Below, piece after piece: positions 23,480 through 30,581 of a stretch of DNA of 64,000 bases. The stretch's first letter is position 1, and every line of letters begins with the position of its first letter. Made by a program: the position numbers and the translations under genes. Source of the stretch: Verrucomicrobiota bacterium. Lineage in GTDB: Bacteria; Verrucomicrobiota; Verrucomicrobiia; Verrucomicrobiales; Verrucomicrobiaceae. The stretch spans positions 1-64,000 of the forward strand of contig JANYCZ010000037.1 in assembly GCA_025360015.1 (NCBI GenBank), written 5' to 3'. The notes below the pieces were generated by a model that ran no database searches, had not been told where the DNA came from, and saw nothing but the letters and a program-made list of their open reading frames with translations.

Positions 23480-25414
23480 ATGGAAAAATTTACCGATTCA
23501 GGCAGGCTTGGTTTGACCGGGGAGCAGCGCGCCGTGGAGACACTGCGGCTGTCTGAAGCACGCTACCGTCGGTTGTTTGAAACCGCGCAGGATGGCATCC
23601 TCATCCTCCATGCTGACACGGGTCAGGTGGTGGATGCGAACCCGTTCTTGAAGGAGCTGCTGGGCTACTCACAGGAGGAGTTTCTGGGCCGCAAGCTGTG
23701 GGAGATCGGCCCCTTCAAAGGCGAGGACGCCTCCAAAAGCGCGTTCGCCGAACTGCAGGTCAATGACCGGCTGCATTATCAGGGGCTGTCCTTGGAGACC
23801 AAAGACGGGCGGCGGGTCGAGGTGGAGTTCATCAGCAACGCGTATGTGGCGGACGGGACGCGTTTCATCCAGTGCAACATCCGCGACATGACGGAGCGCA
23901 AGCGTGCGGAGGAGCTGGTGCGTGAGCAGGCGTCAATGCTCGACCATGCGCATGATGCGATCATCGTGCGCGACATCAACACCCGGCAGATCACGTTCTG
24001 GAATCAAGGAGCGGAACGCCTGTATGGCTGGACCTCCAGCGAGGCGGTGGGTCAGAATCTCGGTGAGCTGATCTTCGCCGAGCGGAACGCGCCAGACACA
24101 GTGACCGGGGAGCTGCTGCGCGCTGGCGAATGGCGTGGCGAAGGCCGGCATGTGACCAAAGCAGCCAAAGAGCTGATGGTCAGCAGTCACAGCACACTCG
24201 TGCGTGATGCAAGCGGGATGCCGAAGTCCGCGCTCATCATCAACATCGACATCACGGAGCAGAAGAAGCTGGAGCAGCAGTTTCTGCGTGCCCAGCGCAT
24301 GGAGAGCCTCGGCACACTGGCGGGGGGCATTGCGCATGATCTTAACAACGTGCTCCTCCCGATCATGATGTCCATCGACCTGCTCAAGATGACCAGCAGC
24401 GATGAGCGCACGGGGGAAATTCTGGCCACCATCGAGACCAGCACACGGCGTGGTGCGGACATGGTGCAGCAGATTCTCTCCTTTGCCCGTGGCGTGGAGG
24501 GCCGGCGTGCCATGATCGATCCGCTGGAGATCATCCCGGACATGCAGCACCTCGTGCAGGACACCTTCCCCAAGAATATTCTGTTCCACGCTGAACTGCC
24601 CGCCACCCTGCCGATGTTTCTGGGGGATCACACGCAGGTGCATCAGGTGCTGCTCAATCTCTGCGTCAATGCCCGCGATGCCATGCCCGATGGCGGCACG
24701 CTCACCGTTTCCGCTGACAGTCTGAGGATGGATGAGCATGCTGCGGCGATGCATCCAGACGCAAGGCCCGGCACCTATGTCAGCATCAAAGTCACGGACA
24801 CGGGCACCGGCATCCCGCAGGAGGTGGTGGACAAGATCTTTGATCCCTTCTTCACCACCAAGGAGCTGGGCAAAGGGACGGGGCTGGGTCTGTCCACCGT
24901 CCTCGCCATCATCAAGAGTCATGGCGGCTTCCTCAGTGTCCACAGCAAGCCCGGCCAGGGCACGACATTCACCGTGTGTTTCCCCGTGGGAGTGTCACCC
25001 GAAGACGTCATGCCCGAGGTGCCGGAGGCAATGCATCCGCGTGGACATGGCGAACTGATTCTCATCGTGGACGATGAAGTCGCCGTGCTCTCCATCACCC
25101 AGCAGGTGCTGGAAGCCTACGGCTACGAGGTTTTGATCGCCGCAAACGGAGTGGACGCCCTCTCACTTTACAAGCTGCATCAGACTTCGGTGGCTGCCGT
25201 ACTGACGGACATGATGATGCCTCTGATGGATGGAGCCGCGACCATCCGGGCGCTGCGGCAAATGAAGTCCACCGTCAAGATCATCGCCGCCAGCGGCCTC
25301 GCCAGTGATGGCAGTTCGGCCAGGGCCCTGGGCGTGAAGTTATTTCTACCGAAGCCCTACACCGCACAGACCGTTTTGATGGCACTGAGCGAGGTGCTGA
25401 ACGACGACTGCTAA
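23480..25414 (+). CDS. Hybrid sensor histidine kinase (PAS-PAS-HisKA-HATPase-REC)
   Basis: From the ATG at 23480 (MEKFTDSGRLGL) the product is 644 aa; an in-frame ATG at 23429 would add 17 residues, and neither has a good Shine-Dalgarno. PAS1 (YRRLFETAQDGILILHADTG) resembles the PAS of the kinase at 13566-14744. PAS2 follows (LDHAHDAIIVRDINTRQITF). The kinase core has LAGGIAHDLNNVLLPIMMSI (phospho-His), VNARDAMPDGG, DTGTGIP and GTGLGLS. The C-terminal receiver has LILIVDDEVAV and Asp in AVLTDMMMPLMDG. No membrane segment is seen. It is monocistronic, divergent from the small gene at 23008-23241 and convergent with the DoxX gene. Confidence 0.9.
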   Translation: MEKFTDSGRLGLTGEQRAVETLRLSEARYRRLFETAQDGILILHADTGQVVDANPFLKELLGYSQEEFLGRKLWEIGPFKGEDASKSAFAELQVNDRLHYQGLSLETKDGRRVEVEFISNAYVADGTRFIQCNIRDMTERKRAEELVREQASMLDHAHDAIIVRDINTRQITFWNQGAERLYGWTSSEAVGQNLGELIFAERNAPDTVTGELLRAGEWRGEGRHVTKAAKELMVSSHSTLVRDASGMPKSALIINIDITEQKKLEQQFLRAQRMESLGTLAGGIAHDLNNVLLPIMMSIDLLKMTSSDERTGEILATIETSTRRGADMVQQILSFARGVEGRRAMIDPLEIIPDMQHLVQDTFPKNILFHAELPATLPMFLGDHTQVHQVLLNLCVNARDAMPDGGTLTVSADSLRMDEHAAAMHPDARPGTYVSIKVTDTGTGIPQEVVDKIFDPFFTTKELGKGTGLGLSTVLAIIKSHGGFLSVHSKPGQGTTFTVCFPVGVSPEDVMPEVPEAMHPRGHGELILIVDDEVAVLSITQQVLEAYGYEVLIAANGVDALSLYKLHQTSVAAVLTDMMMPLMDGAATIRALRQMKSTVKIIAASGLASDGSSARALGVKLFLPKPYTAQTVLMALSEVLNDDC

Positions 25415-25439
25415 AACCGGGCTGGGAAGTGTGAATGGG

Positions 25440-25454
25440 AGGCACTCAGTGCCT
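25440..25454. repeat. Short palindrome between convergent genes
   Basis: AGGCACT-C-AGTGCCT is a perfect inverted repeat overlapping the stop codon of the DoxX gene, 26 nt past the kinase stop. The 1-nt centre makes a hairpin poor; it might be a protein site or a weak bidirectional terminator. Confidence 0.3.
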
Positions 25455-25835
25455 GCTCTGATCTGCGCGTGCGAGGCGTGTCAAACCTGCATGATAGACC
25501 CAGGCGATGAACACGAACTGCAGCGGGAGGCGTGCCCATAGCACCCATGTGGGAATCACGACACCCGCCAGACCATGAAGGGCCATGTGAATGTTGGCCG
25601 GGAAAACTGCCACGAGCAGAGCGATCAGCCCCCAGGCCGCAGCGCGTCGAAGCCACGGAATGAGGATGCCGATGCCGCCAGCGATCTCTGCAGCGCCACT
25701 GATGACATTCAACGCGTCCGGAAAGGGGAGATAGGGTGGAATCATCGCCACATAGGTTGCGGGATGCAGGAAATGGTTCAGGCCCGCGAGTACAAAAAGT
25801 ACGGCGAGCAGGAGGCGGGAAAGGGTGTGCAGCAT
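25446..25835 (-). CDS. DoxX family inner-membrane protein
   Basis: The 129-aa protein has four hydrophobic helices (LSRLLLAVLFVLAGLNHFL, VISGAAEIAGGIGILIPWL, AAWGLIALLVAVFPANIHM, LPLQFVFIAWVYHAG) and the DoxX-like pattern LAGLNHFLHPATYVAMIPP. DoxX proteins are small integral membrane proteins linked to thiol or oxidative stress. A reduced palindrome at 25884-25895 lies about 48 nt upstream of the start. It appears monocistronic and convergent with the kinase gene. Confidence 0.8.
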   Translation of the reverse strand: MLHTLSRLLLAVLFVLAGLNHFLHPATYVAMIPPYLPFPDALNVISGAAEIAGGIGILIPWLRRAAAWGLIALLVAVFPANIHMALHGLAGVVIPTWVLWARLPLQFVFIAWVYHAGLTRLARADQSRH

Positions 25836-25883
25836 GGAGGGCGGAATCCTGCAGACTACACCTCATGGTTGACGCGGCAATGC

Positions 25884-25895
25884 GGGTTCAACCCC
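25884..25895 (-). promoter_or_regulatory. Possible degenerate palindromic box ahead of DoxX gene
   Basis: GGGTTCAACCCC on the plus strand (GGGGTTGAACCC toward the gene), 48 nt before the DoxX start. It keeps the G-run/C-run arms and similar distance but lacks the ACCCCATRG flank, so membership in the motif family is uncertain and it is not counted among the ten copies. Confidence 0.25.
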
Positions 25896-25981
25896 GCTCG
25901 TGAATGAAGCGCACATCCTTGCCCTGGCTGAACTGTGCCATGCCTTCAGTGCAGGAGTATTTAGCCGATGAACCGATAGTC

Positions 25982-25996
25982 GGGTTTCACCCCATG
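25982..25996 (+). promoter_or_regulatory. Palindromic box, copy 9 (rightward)
   Basis: GGGTTTCACCCCATG: the ACCCCATGG half faces the rightward DUF4142 gene, 84 nt before its start; the distal half is GGGT. This is the only copy oriented to the plus strand, and its asymmetric half also points toward its gene, which supports a directional element. Confidence 0.55.
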
Positions 25997-26077
25997 GTGA
26001 TTGCACGGCAGGTCAACTAACCCTGTGTCCTGTGAAACAATAACAACAACCCACAGATCAACCCATCAGACACATCC

Positions 26078-26605
26078 ATGAAAACCCAATCCATCACCCG
26101 CCTGACCTCCACCACGCTTGCCCTGTGCAGCCTGTTTGCGCTCGCGTCATACAGCAACGCCGCCCCGAAGGATACCCTCGATGCCGCTGACGTCAAATTC
26201 GTCAAAACCGAATCCGCCGCCGGTTCCGCTGAGCTGAAGATCGCCGAACTCGGTGTGAAAAAAGCCGAACGGGCCGACGTCAAGGCTTACGCCGAGATGC
26301 TGGTCACCGACCACACCCAGGCTCACAAGGAACTCAATGCTCTGGCCACTGAAAAGGGCGTGGACGTTTCCGCCGTCATTGATCCGAAACACGCCGAAGA
26401 ATTCCAGAAGCTGGAAAAAGCCAGCAAGGCGGATTTCGACAAAGAATTCCTGGCCGACATGGTCAGCGACCACAAGAAGTGCGTCAGCAACTTCGAGGAA
26501 GCCGCCAAGGAAGCCAAGAACCACGACGTGAAAATGTGGGCTGAAAAGATGCTGCCAACGCTGAAGGCGCACCTCGCCAAGGCCAAGGAGCTTGCCGCCA
26601 AATAA
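26078..26605 (+). CDS. DUF4142 periplasmic protein
   Basis: The 175-aa protein starts with a Sec signal peptide (MKTQSITRLTSTTLALCSLF, cleavage probably after SNA). It is followed by a helical DUF4142 domain: KIAELGVKKAERADVKAYAE, MLVTDHTQAHKEL, DFDKEFLADMVSDHKKCVSN, MLPTLKAHLAKAKEL. The His-containing helices resemble ferritin-like bundles. DUF4142 proteins are secreted and often stress-induced, with no settled function. A strong terminator follows at 26668-26716 and the box at 25982-25996 precedes it. Confidence 0.88.
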   Translation: MKTQSITRLTSTTLALCSLFALASYSNAAPKDTLDAADVKFVKTESAAGSAELKIAELGVKKAERADVKAYAEMLVTDHTQAHKELNALATEKGVDVSAVIDPKHAEEFQKLEKASKADFDKEFLADMVSDHKKCVSNFEEAAKEAKNHDVKMWAEKMLPTLKAHLAKAKELAAK

Positions 26606-26667
26606 TTTGCGCGAGAGGGGCAGGAAACCGGCTTGCCTGATTTCCTGATGCACCTTTCACCGCATCC

Positions 26668-26716
26668 AGCTGTGGCAGTTGAGGCGACCCCCCGCCCGGC
26701 TGCCACAGCTCTTTTT
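26668..26716 (+). terminator. Rho-independent terminator of the DUF4142 gene
   Basis: AGCTGTGGCAG (26668-26678) pairs perfectly with CTGCCACAGCT (26700-26710), an 11-bp stem around a 21-nt loop, followed directly by CTTTTTG. It lies about 60 nt after the stop. Confidence 0.85.
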
Positions 26717-26765
26717 GCGAACTGCGGCTGAATGCCGCAAAGAAAAAATCCTGCATCCCCATTCC

Positions 26766-27131
26766 ATTACTGCCACTGACGAGACTCTCAACACTTGCAA
26801 CGCGCTGCTGATCAGCGAAATCGCTGCGGTTGAAACCTACAGCCAGGTGATTGGCAAGTTTGACACTGCGACCGCCGACACGGCGCTTGAGCGCATCCTC
26901 GCCGATCATCAGGCGAATGTCTTTGAACTGCACAAATTCATTTCGGATATCGCGGTGGAACTGCCGACTGGCTGCGGGACCTGGGCCGGCTTTGAGCAGG
27001 CGCTGCAGGAGGCGGACGCGCTGTGTGGCGAAGCAGAGATGCACGGCGCTGTTCTCTGGCAGCAGCCTGCGAAAGCGGCGTCGCGCCCAGGCTTGCCGCA
27101 CGCAGTCCAAGACGCTGTCGCGTTCGCGTGA
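26766..27131 (+). CDS. DUF2383-like ferritin-fold protein, start and 3' end doubtful
   Basis: The frame encodes TDETLNTCNALLISEIAAVE, then TYSQVIGKF, then ERILADHQANVFELHKFI. This matches DUF2383/ferritin-like small proteins, which bind through a helical bundle. No ATG is present at the expected place: family alignment points to ATT at 26766 (ATTACTGCCACTGAC). The only other candidates upstream are TTG at 26715 or CTG at 26751, and none has a good ribosome site. The last 30 or so residues (QQPAKAASRPGLPHAVQ) no longer look like the family, suggesting an early frameshift. It may be a decaying gene, or use a rare start codon. Confidence 0.5.
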   Translation: MTATDETLNTCNALLISEIAAVETYSQVIGKFDTATADTALERILADHQANVFELHKFISDIAVELPTGCGTWAGFEQALQEADALCGEAEMHGAVLWQQPAKAASRPGLPHAVQDAVAFA

Positions 27132-27257
27132 GTGCTTGACCCGAAGCTGTCGGCAGGCCGCGATAACGAACGCCTTCCCGCCATAACCGAGCGCCATTCA
27201 GGCGTGACATGGATGCCCACGATGACAGCCCCTGCAGGCAGCCTATGCCGCATTAGT

Positions 27258-27467
27258 TCATGCGAACAGACTGTCAGCGGCGGGCAGTCGGTGCTCCATG
27301 CACTGATGCAGATGCCGCACGTCCATCTGCTGCGGCAGGGCCCTGGATTTGAGCGCTGCTTTGGCAATGGCGACGCTTTCAGCTTCGCGTAAATCGCGCC
27401 CCTCGACCAGGCATTCCATCAGGAAACGCCCGGTGGTGAGATGATGGATGCTGGCCTGATAGCTCAT
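27258..27467 (-). CDS. Small hypothetical protein
   Basis: A 69-aa frame (MSYQASIHHLTTGRFLMECL, then VEGRDLREAESVAIAKAAL) with ordinary amino-acid composition. It begins 30 nt after the glycine-zipper lipoprotein gene on the same strand, so it may be its operon partner. No family is recognised. Confidence 0.45.
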   Translation of the reverse strand: MSYQASIHHLTTGRFLMECLVEGRDLREAESVAIAKAALKSRALPQQMDVRHLHQCMEHRLPAADSLFA

Positions 27468-27497
27468 AGGGGGTGAGGCAGAGAAGGTGGACCGATC

Positions 27498-27719
27498 TTA
27501 ATAGTAGCGGCGGCGGTCACGGCGGCCGCCGATGTAGTTGCCAGCTAGAGCGCCGACTCCGGCACCAATGGCGGCACCACCAATGCTTCTGGAGGCGATG
27601 CCGCCGACGGCAGCTCCGCCGAGGGCACCGATGATGGTGCCATTGCGGGCACTGGGTCCGTTGGTGCAGGAGACCATGGAGGCGGACGAGAGCAGGATTG
27701 CGATGTAGAGTGTTTTCAT
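27498..27719 (-). CDS. Glycine-zipper lipoprotein
   Basis: The 73-aa protein has a signal peptide ending in a lipobox (SMVSC, Cys18). A glycine-zipper segment follows (GTIIGALGGAAVGGIASRSI, GGAAIGAGVGALAGNYIGG), and the tail is basic (RRDRRRYY). Such Gly-zipper lipoproteins (17-kDa antigen/OmpA-like class) insert into or bridge the outer membrane. The box at 27755-27772 lies 37 nt before its start. Confidence 0.8.
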   Translation of the reverse strand: MKTLYIAILLSSASMVSCTNGPSARNGTIIGALGGAAVGGIASRSIGGAAIGAGVGALAGNYIGGRRDRRRYY

Positions 27720-27754
27720 GGCGGACAGCTAGCAGCATGCGCCTCCCGATCACC

Positions 27755-27772
27755 ATGGGGTGTTTCCCCCAG
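27755..27772 (-). promoter_or_regulatory. Palindromic box, copy 10
   Basis: ATGGGGTGTTTCCCCCAG on the plus strand; proximal half CACCCCATGG toward the gene is intact and the distal half is GGGGG. It lies 37 nt before the lipoprotein start and 90 nt before the divergent CheB-CheR gene. Confidence 0.65.
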
Positions 27773-27860
27773 GCGCAGTGCTGCTCAGCGTGCTCGACAA
27801 GCGGTCAATTATGGAGTCTGCTGAAGGCACAGCCGCTACCGAGGGGCTCGTGACCGAGCC

Positions 27861-30581
27861 ATGAAAAAGTCCGCACCTCTTCCTGCGCGAAAGCGTACGG
27901 TTAAAACAGCCAAGCCAGCGCCCCCGAAAACTCTGCTGAAGAAAGACGCTGCATGCCCCATCGTTGGCATCGGTGCATCCGCCGGAGGGTTGGAGGCCCT
28001 GGTGCAGCTCCTTGAGCATGTGCCCAAGGACAGCGGCATGGCGTATGTGATCGTGCAGCATCTCGACCCCACGCAGAAAGGCATGATGCCCGAGCTGCTG
28101 CAACGCGCCACGACGATGAAGGTGTTCCAGGTCGCTGACCGCACCAAGGTGCAGCCGAACTGCGTCTATGTGATCCCGCCAAACAGCGACATGTCCGTCC
28201 TGCGCGGTGTGCTGCATCTGCTGGTTCCCGTCGAAATGCGCGGGCTGCGGCTGCCGATTGACTTCTTCTTCCGCTCGCTCGCCGAAGATCAGCGTGAGCA
28301 GAGCATTGGCATCATCCTCTCCGGCATGGGCAGCGATGGCACGCTGGGGCTCCGCGCCATCAAGGAGAAAGCAGGCATCGTGCTGGTGCAGGATCCGGCC
28401 ACGGCCAAGTTTGACGCCATGCCGCGCAGTGTCATCGAAGCGGGGCTGGCGGACATCGTGGCCTTGGCTGAAGAACTGCCGGACAGACTCATCGCCTACC
28501 GGAGGCATCTGCCCCAGCTGGACAAGTCCGAGCTGCATCTGGAGGAAAAGGTGCAAAGCGCGCTGGAAAAGATCGTCATCCTGCTGCGCGGGCACAGCGG
28601 GCATGATTTCACCCTGTACCGCCGCAGCACGCTGTACCGCCGCGTGGAACGCCGCATGGGGATCCATAAGGTGGGCAGGATCAGCGGCTACGTCCGCTAC
28701 TTGCAGGAAAATCCGCAGGAGCTGGGCATCCTCTTCAAAGAGCTGCTCATCGGCGTGACGAATTTTTTCCGCGACAAAAGCGCCTGGGAGCAGCTGGCCA
28801 CCAAGGCGCTGCCGCTGCTGCTCAAAGGCCGGCCCTCAGGCAGCACACTGCGCGCCTGGGTGGCGGGCTGCTCCACCGGTGAGGAGGCGTACTCGCTCGC
28901 CATGGTCTTCAAGGAGACGCTGAAGCACCTCAAGTACACGGACAACATCTCCCTGCAAATCTATGCCACCGATCTGGACAAGGACGCCATCGACAAGGCC
29001 CGCCTCGGGCTCTTTCCCGAGAACATCGTCGCCGATGTATCACCCACGCGCCTGACCCGCTTTTTCAACAAGGAAGAAGGCGGCTACCGGGTGAACAAAG
29101 AGATCCGCTCCATGGTGGTCTTTGCGCCGCAAAACCTCATCATGGACCCGCCGTTCACCAAGCTGGACCTCCTGTGCTGCCGGAACCTGCTGATCTATCT
29201 CACCCCGGAATTGCAGAAGAAGCTGTTCCCACTGTTCCACTACAGCCTGAACCCAGGCGGCGTGCTGTTTCTTGGCAGTGCGGAGAGCATCGGCAGCTTC
29301 ACGCACCTGTTCACCGCGCTGGCGCTCAAGGAACGCCTTTTCCAGCGCAACGAAACCGCCATGCAGGGCAGCCACCTGGACTTCCCCGCCGTGTATTTGC
29401 CAGCCCACGCGAGCCGCCAGGAATCTCAAACGGCAGCGCGTGTTCCAGTGCCCAGCCTGCAAACCCTCGCCGACCAGATGCTGCAGCAGCGCTACGCGCC
29501 GCCGGCGGTGCTGGTGAACGAGAATGGCGACATCCTCTACGTCAGCGGCAAAACGGGCAAATTTTTGGAACCAGCCGCCGGCAAGGCCAACTGGAATGTC
29601 ATTGCCATGGCCCGTGACGGCCTGCGCAACGAACTCTCCAGCGCGATGCAAAAAGTCATCCGCAAAAAAGGCACGGTCACTGTCCGTGGCATCAAACTCG
29701 CCCCCCCGGCAGACACCCGAGCCGTGGACATCCTGGTGCAGGCCATTGAGGCACCGAAAGAACTCTTCGGCATGCTCCTCATCGTGTTTTCTGAAGCCGT
29801 CGTCCCTCCCGAGCCACCCCCTGACCGTGGGAGGGGCAAAATTTCGGTCAGCAGCGGCGCCCGGCAGCGCGAGCTGCAAAATGAACTCAAGCATGCCCGC
29901 GATGAAGTGCAGGCCGGACGCGAGGAAATGCAGACCTCGCAGGAAGAGCTCAAGTCCATGAACGAGGAGCTGCAATCGACCAACGAGGAACTGCAATCGA
30001 CCAACGAGGAGCTCATGACTTCGAAGGAGGAGATGCAGTCGCTCAATGAAGAGCTGCAAACCGTCAATGCTGAGCTGCAGGCCAAGCTGGACGAACTCTC
30101 CGGAACGAACAACGACATGAAGAACCTGCTCAACAGCACGGACATCGCCACCGTGTTTCTGGACAACGACCTGCAGGTGCGCCGCTTCACCTTGCAGGCC
30201 AAGACGATCATCAAGTTCATCGCCACGGACGTGGGCCGTCCCATCACCGACCTCGCCTCCGACCTCCTCTACCCCGGGCTGGTCAAAGACGCCCATGAGG
30301 TGCTGCGCACGCTCATTTTCAGCGAGCGCTCCATCGCCACTGAGAATGGGCGCTGGTTCACCGTGCGCATCATGCCCTACCGCACCATGGACAATCGCAT
30401 CGACGGCGTTGTCATCACCTTTGCCGACATCACCGCAGCGAAGAAAATCGAGGCCGAGCTGCGTGAGCAGCACCGCAAGCTGTCCAAGCACTCCGTCGAG
30501 CAGGGGCGCGCGCTGGACAAAGCCCTCGGCAAACCCAAGGAGCGCCGCGTGGCCGCTCCAGCGCGGAAATCCAAATCATGA
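27861..30581 (+). CDS. CheB-CheR-coiled coil-PAS fusion protein
   Basis: The 906-aa protein joins four modules. A CheB methylesterase (about 33-215) has the triad in GIGASAGGLEAL, VQHLDP and GMGSDGTLG. A CheR methyltransferase (about 230-500) has an SAM site in LRAWVAGCSTGEEAYSLAM and the motif CRNLLIYL. A long coiled coil of EELxSTN-type repeats (about 670-755) follows, then a PAS domain (about 755-870). Such CheB/CheR hybrids occur outside chemotaxis operons, often next to kinases, and may modify or scaffold signalling proteins. The stop overlaps the next kinase gene as ATGA. No receptor, CheA or CheW gene is in the window. Confidence 0.92.
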   Translation: MKKSAPLPARKRTVKTAKPAPPKTLLKKDAACPIVGIGASAGGLEALVQLLEHVPKDSGMAYVIVQHLDPTQKGMMPELLQRATTMKVFQVADRTKVQPNCVYVIPPNSDMSVLRGVLHLLVPVEMRGLRLPIDFFFRSLAEDQREQSIGIILSGMGSDGTLGLRAIKEKAGIVLVQDPATAKFDAMPRSVIEAGLADIVALAEELPDRLIAYRRHLPQLDKSELHLEEKVQSALEKIVILLRGHSGHDFTLYRRSTLYRRVERRMGIHKVGRISGYVRYLQENPQELGILFKELLIGVTNFFRDKSAWEQLATKALPLLLKGRPSGSTLRAWVAGCSTGEEAYSLAMVFKETLKHLKYTDNISLQIYATDLDKDAIDKARLGLFPENIVADVSPTRLTRFFNKEEGGYRVNKEIRSMVVFAPQNLIMDPPFTKLDLLCCRNLLIYLTPELQKKLFPLFHYSLNPGGVLFLGSAESIGSFTHLFTALALKERLFQRNETAMQGSHLDFPAVYLPAHASRQESQTAARVPVPSLQTLADQMLQQRYAPPAVLVNENGDILYVSGKTGKFLEPAAGKANWNVIAMARDGLRNELSSAMQKVIRKKGTVTVRGIKLAPPADTRAVDILVQAIEAPKELFGMLLIVFSEAVVPPEPPPDRGRGKISVSSGARQRELQNELKHARDEVQAGREEMQTSQEELKSMNEELQSTNEELQSTNEELMTSKEEMQSLNEELQTVNAELQAKLDELSGTNNDMKNLLNSTDIATVFLDNDLQVRRFTLQAKTIIKFIATDVGRPITDLASDLLYPGLVKDAHEVLRTLIFSERSIATENGRWFTVRIMPYRTMDNRIDGVVITFADITAAKKIEAELREQHRKLSKHSVEQGRALDKALGKPKERRVAAPARKSKS
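29961..30014 (+). repeat. 21-bp tandem repeat encoding heptad coil
   Basis: Two 21-bp units differing at one base (29961-29981 and 29982-30002) and a partial third encode NEELQST heptads in the coiled coil of the CheB-CheR protein. Leu at heptad core positions explains the repeat. Confidence 0.7.

Noticed and set aside
25881-25902. tRNA T-arm-like sequence GCGGGTTCAACCCCGC
   Set aside because: The loop is 6 nt rather than 7 and no acceptor, D or anticodon arm can be folded around it; it is better read as a degenerate copy of the palindromic box.
26679-26714. TTG start for the DUF2383-like gene inside the terminator loop
   Set aside because: A start inside the loop of the 26668-26716 terminator would not be transcribed from an own promoter, and family similarity starts later.
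1119-27772. Reading the palindromic box as a NarL 7-2-7 site
   Set aside because: NarL heptamers (TACYYMT) face each other across 2 nt; here the arms are GGGGT and ACCCC across 4 nt in the opposite order, so the match is only partial.
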